Assembly (NCBI GenBank): GCA_014607495.2
Contig: CP053171.1
Coordinates: 124,001 to 188,000 of the forward strand
DNA length: 64,000 nucleotides
Direction: 5' to 3'
Origin: Carposina sasakii
Lineage: Eukaryota > Arthropoda > Insecta > Lepidoptera > Carposinidae
Part shown: one piece after another, positions 12,614 to 27,600 of the stretch
Layout: each line of letters starts with the position of its first letter
Position numbering within the stretch: position 1 is the stretch's first letter
The notes under the pieces: generated by a model
Databases searched by the model: none
What the model was told of the DNA's origin: nothing
The model's input: the letters and a program-made list of their open reading frames with translations, nothing else
Made by a program: the position numbers and the translations under genes

Positions 12614-12697
12614 CTACGTGGTGGAGGCGGTGAGGCGCAGCGCGGTGCAGGCGAGCGGCGGCGCGCTCGGGGCCGCCTCGCGCTCCTCGCGCGTCTC
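12614..12697 (-). CDS. mfrn: mitoferrin exon 8 (C-terminal tail and stop)
   Basis: On the - strand, acceptor AATGTCGCAG| then [27 protein letters not shown] and TAG, phase 0, matching the phase 0 end of exon 7. GC-rich, unlike its surroundings. The tail is not a conserved carrier part. A + strand terminal exon could also be drawn here, but no upstream + strand gene would feed it. Confidence -1.
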   Translation of the reverse strand, partial: ETREEREAAPSAPPLACTALRLTASTT

Positions 12698-15600
12698 CTG
12701 CGACATTACACTACGTTGTAGATCAACGGGTCGCGGATAGCGATTGCTGCGATAGGAAAATGAAACACAGGGGGGATACGAGGGGGCACATCAATTTTTT
12801 TTATATGTCACGCATAGATAGCACTATTTATATTACACATAGATTAAGACAATGTGGTCGATTCCGGCAGTCACACACTTAAACCTAAATTTACGTAAAA
12901 ATATCTAAATTTAAAATGAGTATAAATTAGTAAATTGAATGTCGCTGTACGCGTAAATTCATGCATTTTGATCAAATTGTAGAACAACCACGCCTAAGAT
13001 ATTCTACTTTTAAAAAAGGAACATCTTGACATCAATTAAATCACGATAAAACCTATCATTTCTGCTTAAAACAATAAAATTGTTTGAATTTTGAATCTTT
13101 TTCGCTAAAGCTATTCTGACCGCACACTATCCTACCTAAACCTAAAAAGCAAACACTTGTAAATTAAATAATCTGTGTTGCCAGTATATGCCGTCAAAAA
13201 GGAAAGAGTGAACAAAAGAGCAAAAAATGAATGATAAAAGAAAAAAATATCCTTTAATTCATCCCGAAAGAAAGGCAAAGAAATCTATGAACCATGCGTC
13301 CATGATCATCATTTACAGCCCTGAGAAGTCCACTGTTGGACATAGGCCTCCCCCAACAACCTCCACTCCGACCGGTCGGAAGCAGCCTGCATCCAACCGA
13401 CGCCCGAGACCTTGGCCAGGTCGTCCGTCCATCTCGCGGGTGGCCTTCCCACGCTGCGCTTGCCGATACGTGGTATCCACTCTAGAACTTTCCGACTCCA
13501 TCGGCCATCAGTTCTTCGAGCTATGTTCCCTGCCCATTGCCGCTTCAGCTTGCTGTACCGCTGAGCTATGTCGGTGATCTTTGTACGTCTGCGGATCTCC
13601 TCATTTCTGATTCGATCAAGCAGAGAGATCCCAAGCATAGCTCTCTCCATCGCTCGCTGTGCGATCCTGAGCTTCTTTATGAGGCACATAGTTAGAGACC
13701 ACGTCTCGGCACCGTAGGTCATCACCGGCAGCACGCACTGGTTGAATACCTTCGTCTTTAAGGACTGGGGTATCTTGGACACAAATAAGCTTCGTAGTTT
13801 CCCGAACGCTGCCCAGCCGAGTTGGATTCGCCGATTTACCTCCTTCTCAAAGTTGGACTTACCTAGTTTGACCGTCTGTCCGGTAAACATACTCGTTAAC
13901 AACTTCGAGCATTGAGCTCCCAACCAGTACACACACAGTGGGCGGCACATGGACGTTCGACATGATCTTCGTCTTGTCCATGTTCATCTTCAGGCCCACC
14001 TGTTGGGAGACTCGATTGAGGCCATCGAGCATTGTGCTTAGATCCTTCAGCGATTCTGCCATGACCGCGATGTCGTCTGCGAACCGAAGGTGAGTGATGT
14101 ATTCACCATTGATATTGATGCCGAGTCCTTTTCATTCGAGAAGCTTAAAGGCGTCTTCCACTGCATTGGTGAAGAGTTGATAGTCGATGGACAATATGGC
14201 ACCGCTGGAGAGACTGCAGCACTGCCCATATCTCGATCGAATCAAAGGCCTTCTCATTGTCCACGAACTAGGCATAGTAGCCGATTATACTCTTCCGTTT
14301 TTTGTATAATCTGCCGTAGCGTGTGGATATGGTCTATGGTACTAAACCCTTTTCGGAAACCGGTTTGTTCGGGAGGCTGGAAGTCATCAAACCTGCGAGC
14401 AAGACGATTCGTGATTACCCTTGAAAACAACTTATAGACATGGCTCAGAAGCGAGATGGGTCTATAGTTCTTCAGCAAGGCTTTATTGCCTTTTTTAAAG
14501 AACAGCACCACCACACTTCTGTTCCATGCTTCCGGCGTTACGCCTTCGAGAAGGACGGAATTGAAGAGCCTCTGGAGGACCTTCAGTACCGGAGTTCCCC
14601 CCGCTCTTAGAAGCTCTGATGTAATTCCATCGCTCTTCGTCGTCCATGACCATGTCTTTAGTAAAAAAAAAATATCAGACTATGAGTGATAGTGATAATG
14701 AACGGAAACTTTGTAGGAAACATTGGAAACGGGTCTAATGTTCTTAAAACATCAAAATAAACAAAATAAAACTGGCACAGAAGGAGTTCTTGTAGGAGTG
14801 GATTATCACTGGATAATTTTGTCGTCTTTTTTACCATTCTGGTGTTTCTTTTGCCTTCGCCGGCCGGGCAGAGTGGAGTTGCGAGAGCTATGACAGCTCG
14901 AGGGTGGACGTGCCCGTCCGTAAGTGGCGAGTTGGCTTCGGTTTAAAGTCCAGGGGCACCCCACACCCTAGCCGCTCAGCAAATGTTGTCCCCTTTGTCG
15001 GTCCGTGCGTGCGGCCATTTCAGGACGTCCATGAAATGAGTTGGCGAGTCACCGCCTGCCACCTAACAATTATGAGACTTGGTTGTAATGGCAGGTGTCC
15101 GTTAGTCTCCTTCAATAGCCCGATTTACCAAACCCACCCAAAATTCACCCATAGCCCATGACCTTGTTTCCATCGCATGACAGAGCTCTGCACTACAATA
15201 GTCTTGCACATGGCGAGGACCATTCCCGGGTGTATTATATTGTGCGGTCGGCGATGGTATCCGCCATGTGTATCCCACACCATATTAAAGTTCTCTAAAA
15301 AGGGCCTCTACATCTTGGCCACGGCCCGATGCACGCCTCTCAAAGGACCGGGACTCTGTAGTCCTGAGAATGTAAACAGAGATACAATAATAATAATAAA
15401 AAGCATTTATTTCGAAATAAAACATACATATAAATTCACGTCAGGCGCGTCAAAAACAACCAGTTATTTTACCGCGCGCCCGACATAGGTACATACTCGT
15501 ATATATTTATATCAATAGTAGGTATACCGTAAACCGGTCCACACACCTCACTACCCATCCCGATTCATAATAGATTGTCAACAATCTCGCAACAGCAGGT

Positions 15601-18600
15601 ACTCGTAGGTACACTTATTGTGGTGCGTTTGAGATACAGTATGCTCAATTTATAAGTTATGGTAATTATGTTAAATTAGTTTGGTTGGCGATATAATAGG
15701 ATTTTAATTTATTTTTTATATTCTTACCATTGATTTCATTTTTGAGTTTGCAAGGCAGTTCATTTAGTATAATTTAAGCGCCAAGTTTTAGATGCATCAT
15801 AAACTTAAGTAATTTTACGCTTCTAATGTCAAAAACCTGACCACCAGAATAGCTTTAATCTAAGGTGTCGCATAAATCTAAGGTGAATTGAAAAAAAAGT
15901 TGAAACGTCAATTTAAATTAAATTTAGTTGACACCTGTCAGAAAAGTGACTGCGAGAATAGCTTTTGACATACTTAAAATTACGTTTAGAAATAAGTTGT
16001 GACTGCCGGAATCGACGTTAATAAGGCATTAAGGACTAATCAGTAGGGTGAGCGTGACCCTTTTCACGTGCCGTAACACTCGACTCGCAAGCTAAATCCT
16101 GTGACGATAGCGTTAAGGACTATCGTCGAGAGGTTCGCGTTTGCTCCACAGAGCCGCTCAGAGCTACTTAGTATTTTAGCATGTGCTCAGAAACACTCTA
16201 TATCTACTTGCTTCACGTAGTTCAACGCTTCTGACCTAGATGGCGTTGTACAAATTGCATACCAATACATACCTCAGACTAAATAAACAGGAATAGTTTT
16301 TGTAAGCTCAAATAAGTGATCGCTTAGATGCGGTGATGACACACACGCCTTGCCCACTTGTCCATTCCTGTGGATGGCGGTATGGTCATACAGCGCAAAG
16401 CACGCACCACGGTGCTAGATGTGTGTGTACTCACCCGCGCCGGCAGCGCGTGCTTGAGCGACTCGTAGGTGAGCCAGCAGATGGCGGCGGCCGGCATCTG
16501 GTACAGCACCCGCGCACGCAGTCCGCGCCAGAAGCCGGCCGCGCCGCCCGCGCGCCACACGAGCGCCGCCGCCTGCGCGAGCGACTCGGCGCGCGCCGCC
16601 GACTCCTGCGCACGCGGACCGACCGTTACTATTCATTCTTAAATAAAGTTATAATCGCACCACGTTTTCACAACGGTTTTAGTGATAATTAAGTAAGTTT
16701 GTCCAAAAATTTAGATTTAATTAAGTGTTAAAATTATAATTTTGTTTCTCCCTCTTCTAATCGTCCTAATTCTCTTTTCTCGCCGCAAATGCGGACCGCG
16801 TGTGTTCACCCTATCTGCCAATTGCCCGACCACCGCGGTACTGATCTCTCCCTCGACAAGTGAATTTTTGGGTGTGTGAATTTTTGGGTGTGACAAACAG
16901 ACCTACCCAAAGGAGTGCCCTTCGTTTAAAAGTGAAGTAACAGTGAAGAATACCTAGAAGTGGATTGAAGTGAAAAACCCTAAAACCCTACGAGAGATTC
17001 CGCGCGAAAGAAGAAAGAATAAAACCCCACAGATACCTCTTTGACCTACCTGCTTACTTCTAGAAACAGTATGTAATGAAGCAAATATATTATTATTGAC
17101 TGACTGTTCAGACCGTCGTCCACTACCTAGAAGTAGAGCGGCGTGTGACGGGACTCACCTGCGTGTTGAGCACCGTCTTGCACACGTCGAGCGGCGTGGT
17201 GAGCGCGGCGGCGGCGGCGCCGGCGGCGGCCCCGGCCAGCGCGTGCGTCAGCGGGGAGTACCCGCGCGCCGGGTTCAGCGCCGCCTGCACGCGCTCGTAC
17301 GTCACGAAGTGGATCATCTGCGAACGCGCCGGTCGGGAGGTTACGGGGCGTTTGAAGTCATCTTAGAGACTGTTTAGAGGCCGGTCCTACGTCATGCGAT
17401 CTATCGTTACGTACGGGAGAAACCACATCTTTGAGACTGTTCAGTAACCGGTCCCTCTCCATGCGGTCAAACTCAAGACAAGACAAACAACGAAAAAAAT
17501 TGTCTGAACAACCGTTGACATAGACGTAGAACTTTAACTGCTAGAACCGCAGTCAGCAGGACATCCCCTAAAGTAAGTCACTAGAGGCGTTGGAATCCAA
17601 TATATCCCAGTAGACCCCTTAAAAGTTTTTTAAAATAAAATCCTAATTGTTAAAGGGGCTACTGGGCTGATATACACTGACATCATTAAAAAGAAGTTTT
17701 TAGTGAATATGTCTCTAGACGCGTGTATGTTTACCTGGAACGGCACGTTCATGGCCAGTTGCGTGGCGTACGAGCGGTAGAAGGCGCGGATGCCCTCGCT
17801 GCGGTACACGTGCCGCGCGCACTCCCACACGCCGCGGTACGGAGAGTTCAGCATCTGCAGACGCTGCTTCACCACTGGAACATGCACCAACGCACTTAGT
17901 TTTTAGGGAAAGGTGGTTTAAATTGCAGTGTGGTGACACTCTCCCACTCTTAGCTATATATTTAGTATATAAGTTAGGTTAATTATGAGACAATATACAC
18001 TCTGCCTCCGAACGAACAACACTTTTTTATTGCCTCCTTTACAAAATATTCACATATTACATAGTACATAATAATGTCTGCTGATGCAGGGCTTCACTAG
18101 AATACATCAGATGCATCTCCTTCCGTGCATGTCGTATAGTGGAGTAAGGAAGTCAGGCTTTCTCTCAGGCGATAAGCTAGCAATTCGACACTCATCATTT
18201 ATACCTGTCCACGTTATACTAAACGTTGCCGTGGGATCCTTTATGATCCTGCAGTTCTGGCCACCCCATTGCTCCCAAAATATGATAGCCAGAACTGTAG
18301 TCATGAAAGAAATCCTGCAACTGCATATTACGATGAAAATTCAAGTCTTCATGGGTAATTAGCGACGCGAAACGTTGCTGGGGAATATGATTCAACTACC
18401 CTACTATTTTTCTCCAATTTTGTATACATCTGTCATTTAGGTATTGCAAGTACAAAATTTGCTTTCGATTATATCATGAATAATAATAAAGTCAGTTTTC
18501 GTAACTAATGTTATTATTACATTAGTTTTGCTCCGTACGAGACTAATTTCAATGGGTTTTGCTTTCAGCTCGAGTGGCACTAGCCGTTGGTATAATAGTC

Positions 18601-21600
18601 GGTTCTATGTGACAGAGTAGCTTAGGACACTCAGAGTCCGGTTCGATGATCATCGAACCGATACTGAGGTCTTGTCTTGAACAAAGTAACATTATTTCTC
18701 GATCGAAAGAATACGTCAGTCAGTCATTTAGGATACAGCACTTTAAATACAAGATAGATAGAAGGTATCTAGATGTACGAGTTCTCAGCAGAGGCAGTTA
18801 CTGACGTGTGTCACACTCACACCAATAACGTTTACATTCAATATGCAGGTTCTTCTTATCACGTGACCGATTAGGTCAGCTTCGATGTTAGTAATCTAGG
18901 ACGCCACATTGAACTGTGACACTGATTTCTGACTATGTAGCTAGGATTCTATATAAATCAGACTACTCCCTTTAGACCAGTAGGTACATAGTTTTATGTT
19001 AGGAATTATCCTCCTTATAAAATATGAAGGGTGTATAGGTTTAAAATAGAACTAAAAAAATTCCGCAGAATTACGTAACTTAAAAAAGCAATGCCTTGTT
19101 TAACCGACAGGAAGCCGATCTGTAACGTGCGTATTATTTAGCTGGGTGGTCTGTGATATAAAGAGTATAACTCTAAAATAGTAGCTTAGTTTAGGTTTTT
19201 AAATTAGCCGTCGTCATTCTGCTAAACGTTTTTTGTGCTGTCCGCGGCAAAGCGAAAGGGCTCTCACAGTCCATAGAAAATATGCCAGTTAATTGGTGAT
19301 TCCTCACACAGTCCTGTGGCCCTTAACCAGATAAGTGTATCGACTACTGTTTTAAATTATAACTTTAACATAGCATCTACTGACTAAACTAATAAAATAG
19401 GTCACTGTAATAAAAATAGATATTTTTTATGACTATCAATGTGCACGACGGGCGAGACTCAACATTATCTAACTGTAGGCAAACGTCAGTAGTGCCTGTG
19501 TGAATACTAGATCATTTCTTTATAAACCCACGATAAAATGGCATTATTCTTCTAACATTTTCGCGTTGACAGTGTTTTAATTTATCGATGTTAACCCTAT
19601 TTAACCCAGCCATAATATTTCATCTGCTGACAATGTCTCCACGTGGCAATAGGCTTATATTATGTAAACACTTGAGAACACACTATAAATATCCATTTGT
19701 AGTTAATGGCTACCTATCTACAAATGATTCTCACCCCCTCACCCCCTCATCATTCATCGTTGACTCAAACTACATACACACTCAACTAATAAAAAGTTGA
19801 GATTATATCAAAGAAAATAAAGTACGTAATTACCATCACCCGAGCGCGCTTAAAGTTAATGGTCTCAAAAGTTATCATAAGAATACAAGTGCAAAAGTCT
19901 CTGTCTAAATAGAGTACTAAAACTGAGATAGAACTAGTAAGATAGTAATTGGCTGGTCGACCAGTGGAAATTGGGATTTCTAGCTCTACCAACACTAAAG
20001 GTATATACATACATGATTCCCTTCACGATCACCCACAGATAACACAAGATCCCATGGCGTCCTCGCGCAGGGTTATGGAGCCACTCGAAACGGACCATGG
20101 AGAAGAAATAAAGAGGAGCAGCGGCTAAGTATATTTTCATACAAAAATAGTGTGCCGCTGAGCGGGGATGAAGTATGGGACGAGGGGAGCATCCTAACAC
20201 TGTAGCCCTGCCCATTTACATAGAAACCACCTTGTAACGACTAGCCAAACTACTTGCATAAGCGTGTGGTTACAGCTACTGCATTACACACACTGGCCCT
20301 GAAGCTCCGCCCCTATCATGACGTCATTGCCTCACGATTGCCACACGACTCAGTTCATAGTTCCACCTCCTCTTTTATACCTCCTGCATGGAACGGACAC
20401 ATGACTTGACCGATAACGCACGCGTGAACTAACAATAGTCCGTTTCATAGAATAACTCCTATGCCTAATTTCAAAACTAACATTTTTTGTATGTAGTGAC
20501 AAATTATTGTATTCATGCGCATAGTTACTAGCGCCTTCACCCAAAGGAACTATACGGTGTATCGCACTCTTAAGCTAATTATAAACTAACGCGATATATC
20601 AGATCTGGCAACTAGAGCGCAAATATATTATTTATAGCCGGGACCAGAAACTGTCGCCCACTTTTATACGGAAGCAGGTCTTAGAAAATACAAAATTTTT
20701 AAGAAATCTATTAATGCTTATATTATCTGACCACTATTAATGTATTTATTTTAAGTTATAATTTTGATTTATCGGTACCGCCAAGTCGAGCGCGAAGCAA
20801 ATACTGCCGTACCATCCTTTACTGGAACCATTTCGCCGCATTTTCAGGCCCCTATTTGAGAACCTTTGGATAAGACCAGAACGCAGAAATTTTCGTCATC
20901 CAATAAGCTATAATCACATACTTAAAATCCAAAATTTCAAGTCTATAGGTCATTTAGTTCTGAAGTTAAGCGAAAGCAAAATTTCGCATTTATGACGGAC
21001 ACTCACTCACTCACTCACTCATGATCATCAAAATAGAACTAGTACTTCCCATAAACTCAAGAGAGCTGAAATTTGGTACAGAGTTAGAGTTTAATGGTCA
21101 CATTAAGGGAAAACTATAAAAACTAGGATAATCGAAGATCTGGAGTATCTGGTGACCTTGATTAGAAAACACAAGAGCCCAACCAAACTAGATTAGAGAT
21201 CGACATACCGCTTTTACAAAAAATATTCAACTTGGTGGGCCGCTTCATTTGATGTCAAAAATCGAAGGTCTGAAGTATCTGATGAAGAACCCTCAGCTGT
21301 ATTAGAGATATGGTAATGCCCCCTTCTACTATTGGTAGCGTGTATTCGCCGCGTGGTGCCGGCAGAGTAGAATTCGTACCACCCCATGTCTGCCCGTGGG
21401 TATCGTACGAGGCGATTAAGGGTTTCCAGGAGGTGGGCAGCAGCGCCTCCCGTGTTGACAACATAGTCCAAAATACAAACTGCGGTCATCAACCCGCCTG
21501 CCCAGCGTGGTGACTATGGGCAAATACCCCCCATGTCTTGTGGCGTGCCCTGGGGGAGGCCTTCGTCCAGCAGTGGACTGCAATAGGCTGATGATGATGA

Positions 21601-24600
21601 TGATGACTATTGGTACATAAAAAATCGACTGTCTTTGCAAAAATCCAGCGTAGTGGGACACATATTCTAATTTAATCTAGCCTATAGCATCCCACTGCTG
21701 GGGAATGCCTCCCCTTCTGCTTTTAATACGCATATAAATAAAATGAAATGAAAGGAAATGAAAACTAAAAATCGAGAAATAAACTGACTTTAAAAAAAAA
21801 ATTAACCGACTTCAAACTTTAACTAAAAAGCGATAAATAACGTAACTACTTTATCTACTTAATACATATTAAATATCTCAAATTATTTAAATATTTACAA
21901 CTTAATACCTAATACTTTAACAAAGTCAGCTTTAACTATTTAAATATTTATAATTATCATTTATTTTTTGGAGTCGGTGCCAGCCTAGGTAACGTAGTCT
22001 GTTGTGTTGATGGACGCGCGCGGCTGGCAAAGCCACACACACGGCAAAATACAATACGGTGTAGTAGGCAGGACACGCGGTAATGCAATTTCCAATTCTT
22101 GGTTTTACTATTTAGTGTGGGTCAGTTTTCTTAATTACATTTATTTGTTTGGCTGGCACCGACTCCAACATACATTAAAAAAAAAATTATACATACAGAC
22201 GAATTGAGAACCTCCTCCTTTTTTTGAAGTCGGTTAAAAAGTAATGAAATCTAGACAAAGTCGTGCCAAGTGTAAGGTTCCTTACTGTGATTTTTTTATT
22301 ATTATAGTTAATGTTGTGTGATGAAAGCAATACATACCTACATATACAAGGCTGTGTCCCGAAATGGGGTAGCTAAGCTAGAGGTGCAGGATCATAAAGG
22401 AGATCCCACAGCCACGTTTATCACAGCGCGGACACGTGTAAATGATCTGTGACACAAGTCAACAGCTTATCGCCTGAGAGAATGCCCGAGTTTCTTAATC
22501 GACTCTTATGCCTGGAAAGGAGATGCAACATGTATTCTAGTGAAATCCCGCAAGTGTTACGTCAAGTATTAACTAAATGACTTGTTAGCATAAGTTATAT
22601 TTAGAAGATGCAAATCATACAGAAGATGCATCACTTCAAAGAAATCAATGCGACGTGAAAATGTTACGTGTCACTTGGCGATCGCCAATTGTTATTTTAG
22701 AGTCAGACATAGCAAGGCAGCGCCAGTTTTACCAACGCTTTCGTCTTATGGCCGAAATTACTTCTGTTTTAAAACAAGATTGCTATCTTATATATGTATA
22801 ACTGCTACCAACTAGCTGCTGCTAACTAACTTAATGATACGTAGCTGACGCCATATCTGATAACGTCAACATCGAGTGCACTTGAGCTAACATTGTAACT
22901 GCACCAGAGCACAGGTCAGCGAGTGTGACCAATCGGACTAGAACAACTAGTAACTATGTATGACGTGGAAACAATACATAAGACATATACACATGGCTGT
23001 GTTCCTGAAATGGGATAGCTAGAACTGACAGACAGAACTGAAATGGGGTCACCAACCAGCCTGTGGCAGTAGCCTTTTGGCGTGCCCTGGAGGAGGCCAC
23101 GTCCAGCAGTGGACTGCAATAGACTGATGTGTGAGTGGGGTACAAAAGGCTGGCGCTCTATAGCTGTATACTGTATGGGAGGCTACAAATTGTTACTCAT
23201 ATCCACTGGTTGGTACCGGGCTGAGGAGGCTACATCGATAATAACATTACAGCTATACTATATGTAGGTATGATTCGCGGCAGGTAGTGACCCAATCTAT
23301 AAGGAGCATAATACAAGGAAAATGTTATGCGCATAGTAACTAAGTAGCAGTGAATGAGCGATGTGCTACTTTGTGAGGGTAATATTTATATTAAAGTCTT
23401 GTGTAAACCCAATATAAAATAATCTTTATACATTCGTTTCCAGTTATACGAGTACATATGGGTCATTCCATCGTTTCGGGTGTTACATTTGTACATCAAA
23501 AGTCAACATTTTCATGTATTTGGAAAATATATTTTAGCAATTAAAGTACCTCATCCTCTACATTTTTAGTTGTTTTATCTAAATACGAAAATAAGTACAG
23601 TTTGGTATTACGATAACGATTTTATTAGTCGAAAAGTGTGCGTTTCGGGCGTTACACGATTCTGCCTCTATGTTCTGAACACTGTTACATTTACTTGAAA
23701 TTCAGCGAATTTTCTTAGGGAAGCCATACTGAAAATTTCAGGCTTCCTAAAGTATAATATTTACTAATCAACTACCACAAAATAACTGGCACAAATCACG
23801 TTTTACTATTTTTTTTAAAATATTTTTCTTCGTTTCGGGTGTTACCAGAGGTTTGTTTCGGGTGTTACAAGTATGAAAATTAAATATTTTATATGGACTA
23901 AATCAGTTTTTTATTGATCTAAAGGTACAATACGATTATAAAACATAAATATAAAGGATTCTCCTTAACATAACTTAGCGGCTTCTTTAGAAAACTTGAT
24001 CTTTTTAGTTCTGAATGTGCGAACACGGGCCCACATTTTGAATCGTTGTTGAAGTTTCATGTCCTAATCTAGATCTATTTTCCGTTTTTATTTTGTCTTC
24101 TAATCGTAACCCTTTCCCTCTCTTTACATAAGCGTTCAGTATATTTTTCATTGTCTTGTTTTCGTCTTTCCCGCATTTTCGCAACACTTTCCTTTGTTTT
24201 TTACATGGTGATCTTTCTGACTAAACCATCCCCTCAAGCACACAAGACACCCCCACGAATTGAAAATACAAGGAATTATTAAAATTCATATCTATAATAA
24301 AGAAGAAATAACAACTTTTACTCTTAGGTAATGATTTTCATTCTATGTTTCAAAGATAGAAATGTCAAAAGTCTGCCACCATAGAATAAGATGAAGTGTG
24401 GAAGAATTGTATGGTCAATCAATGATAATTACGAAATTACTTGACAATAAGTAATTACTTGTTTAAAAATACAGATGGGGAGTAAGACTATTCCATTTTT
24501 CAAGCAATAAATACAATATCGACATATTAAAACATTTCGGGTGTTACAGTTTTTAATAGGGAAAACAACACATTAAATTAGTATTGTGTTCAGTCATTCG

Positions 24601-27600
24601 TTTATATTTTGAATCATTACTATCATACCCTTACTTTTACTTAATATTATTACAATAATCAACCTGTAAGATATAATAATAAAACAATTACCTGATTTTT
24701 CGTTTCGGGCGTTACATTGCCAATGTAGTAAGAAAACACACCTATAACGTGACTAATATATTTTTTTTAGGAACTTTGACCAATTCCACAAAAACTACGA
24801 TAACTACCCTCAAGTCACAATACGGCAAAACTGTTTACAGATTGACAGATTAGTTTTTAACGTATTTTCAAATAGGCAATGCACAATGGCCACTAAGCCA
24901 GTTTACTCAGTTACCAATATTGAAGACCAATTTTAACCTAAAAATTGTGTAATTTTTATGTTTTGTCTGTCACATATTAAAATTTGAAATGTTTTCTTTC
25001 AACATTCATCATATTTATCGCAAAAATAACAACTTATTTTTTTTATCCTGAGTAACGTTTGTCATGGAATGACCCATTATATATTATTATATCATGCAGT
25101 ATCGTAAAGGGAATCCCACATCCACGTTTAGGACTGATGTAAATGATCAGTGATAAGTTGCGAGCTAATCGCCTAAGAATGCCCCAGCCCCCATAGCATG
25201 ACCACGCATCGTGGATATCGTACGACATCGTATTGTCTCTATACAAAATTCAACATGTACGGAAGGACATGCAGCTGATATGTTCTAGTGAAGCCCCGCA
25301 TCAGCACATGGAAGTTTCGAGTCATAAAGATTAATATTCTTTAAGGTACTAACTAAGGTTATTTACGTGACGTCTCCTATTGAACAGAGGTATTATGAAT
25401 AGAACAATTTGAAAGTAAAGATATAATTTCATGTATTTAAGATTTCTCGGCAGACAAAAGTTCAGAATTTCTGATAGCATTATTTAAGGCTACATCATTT
25501 GGTGAGTTACACACATCTTACTTGATCAAAAATCCCACTAGCTAGACTATCTATGAATATAAAATAGGTCTGTATGTAGTACGCGGGACTCTTATATTAC
25601 ACATACTCGTTGGCTACTAGGTACAGGAATTATAACATAAATCAATATCCGCAATATTCAATTAAACATTTCAAATGCAGTTTTATTACTGTGTGTAATC
25701 AAAATGAAATCGACTAGCTATTCGTTGTTTCCTCATCCTCGATATTAAACACGTGAAAATACAAGAACCCTGCATAAAATCAATAATGTACCCAATGGAA
25801 ATCGTGGTCAGAGGTGTACAAGACAGTCAGTACTATTTTTAATTAATAATTCTGATGCGGGGCTTCAATAGAATACATTAGCTGCATCTCTTTCCGTGTA
25901 TGTAAGAGTCGACTAAGGAACGCAAGGAGGGTTCTCTCAGGGAGCAAGCAAGTCGTCACTGATCTGGTCCCACTATGTTTAATATGGGTGGTTATAATAT
26001 CGGGTGAAGAATTTTTTATTAATAATTTTATAATATATAATATCTTGACTAAGATAAATTCATAAAAACACTTCTCCATTAATATAATCCGTTAGGAATA
26101 TGGTTGATCGTTTCATCTTTAAACATTGTGCTGAGAGATTCAGCTTTGTTTGCCGAGATTTGGCTAGTGTATAGCTATCGGGATGAAGAATAACGTTGCC
26201 AATATGTCATTTAGAAAAGAGATGGTAAAATTCGTTATCCGAGTAATTGACCCGGTGGCTTAGTGGTTATAGCGGCTGGCACGGTTTGCAGTGGTCGTGG
26301 GTTCGATTCCCACTCGGGTGAAGAATTTTTTCCATTTTCTTTATTAATATTTTTTTATATGGCTGTAAGATCTCCTTGATGATCCTACAGCTCTAGCTGG
26401 CTACCCCGTTTTGGGAACACCGCCGTCGGTATTTCTATGTATGTATAATCGTATAGATTGTACTGATATGTATCACGATCTAATGTAGAATCTATTAGCT
26501 AAGATAAGGATAAAAGAGTATGAGGAAGGATAATATTCTTGGAAAATGTAATCAATGTCAAATACCAACCACTTATGTTCTCAGTTCTGACGCTAAACCG
26601 CATCGAAATCTGTATTCCGAATGTGTTTCTGTAAATATTCTACTGCAAACCGATTCATTTGCACGAAATACAGATATGACTTTTTATATTTTAAAACAAT
26701 TCTTTCGATTTGAAATTTGAAAACATTTGAAATGAACTATATCGTTTCAGAACATCATATCCAGAAAAGTTAGGATAGGTAGAGTCTCACGCTTCGCTTT
26801 ATGCTCGTCTTGTCTGGGTCACTATCGCTTGGTTTTCCCGAGTATAATATTAGGTAGGTAGATATTTATAGGTATATTAGCACCCAGTGATCTAATCGAT
26901 GCAATGATTTCCAGGGAATGATGAATCAGTGTTTGAGGGGATTCACTGGCGAAACCGCATTGATTACAATTTCCAAGAATAAATGTTGACAAACGGGCCG
27001 CATATGGAAATATTAGCTAATTTTCTTTGTGTAGAACATCGCATTGGGATAATTTGTTATCCCAGTCTAGCACACTTGACATACTACCTAAAATAAAGAT
27101 GGCAAGCATTATGCTAAATGCTAAACTCTGTACTATTCTAAGTGCTGTGGATTTTAGTAAATAAAATAAATAAATAAAAATATAAACCATAGATTTACGA
27201 TGAAATTAAACTTTTCCCGTGCTGATGTGGGACTTCACTAGAATACATCAGCTGCATCTCCTTTCGCGCATGTCGCAAGAGTTGACTTGAAATCGGGCAT
27301 TCTCTCAGGCGATAAGCTAGTAACTTGTCACTGATCCTGCTAAACGCCATATATATAAATGGCGCTTATCCCAAATAGCCGTTCACCCCTCGATATGTAT
27401 GTCAATTGAACTTGAGTGCGGAAAAAAACAGACGAGAATCCATGAAAATGGCGCTAGTCAAGTGGCGCCGACAGCGCGTGCGCACGCTACCTGTGTCACA
27501 CGCTTCGCTGATAACAGCGTGTGTATTGCTGGCGAGATAAACAACTATTACGGGCTATCTAACTAATAACTATATTTAGATATTTTTGGTTGAATGTATT

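Larger units (their letters stand above)
12698..16434 (-). other. mitoferrin intron 7, 3.7 kb
   Basis: Filled by an RTE LINE remnant (13302-14655), a second LINE 3' region (about 14850-15395) and a pair of inverted repeat ends near 12853 and 16014. Confidence -1.

Noticed and set aside
12608..12740. A + strand terminal exon ([14 protein letters not shown]... to TAG)
   Set aside because: It has an acceptor-like CAG, but no upstream + strand gene with a fitting phase. The - strand reading joins mitoferrin in phase.
16333..17377. Long + strand open frames at 16333-16692 and 17096-17377
   Set aside because: They are antisense shadows of GC-rich mitoferrin exons 7 and 6, whose - strand products match the carrier family with proper splice sites.
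21214..21661. Several overlapping frames at 21214-21661
   Set aside because: All lie across the family B (RTE-tailed) element and match no protein motif.
26251..26325. Functional tRNA gene
   Set aside because: The tRNA-like head is followed by the body and tail shared with copies at 43825 and 54525, and the acceptor stem is imperfect, so it is a SINE.
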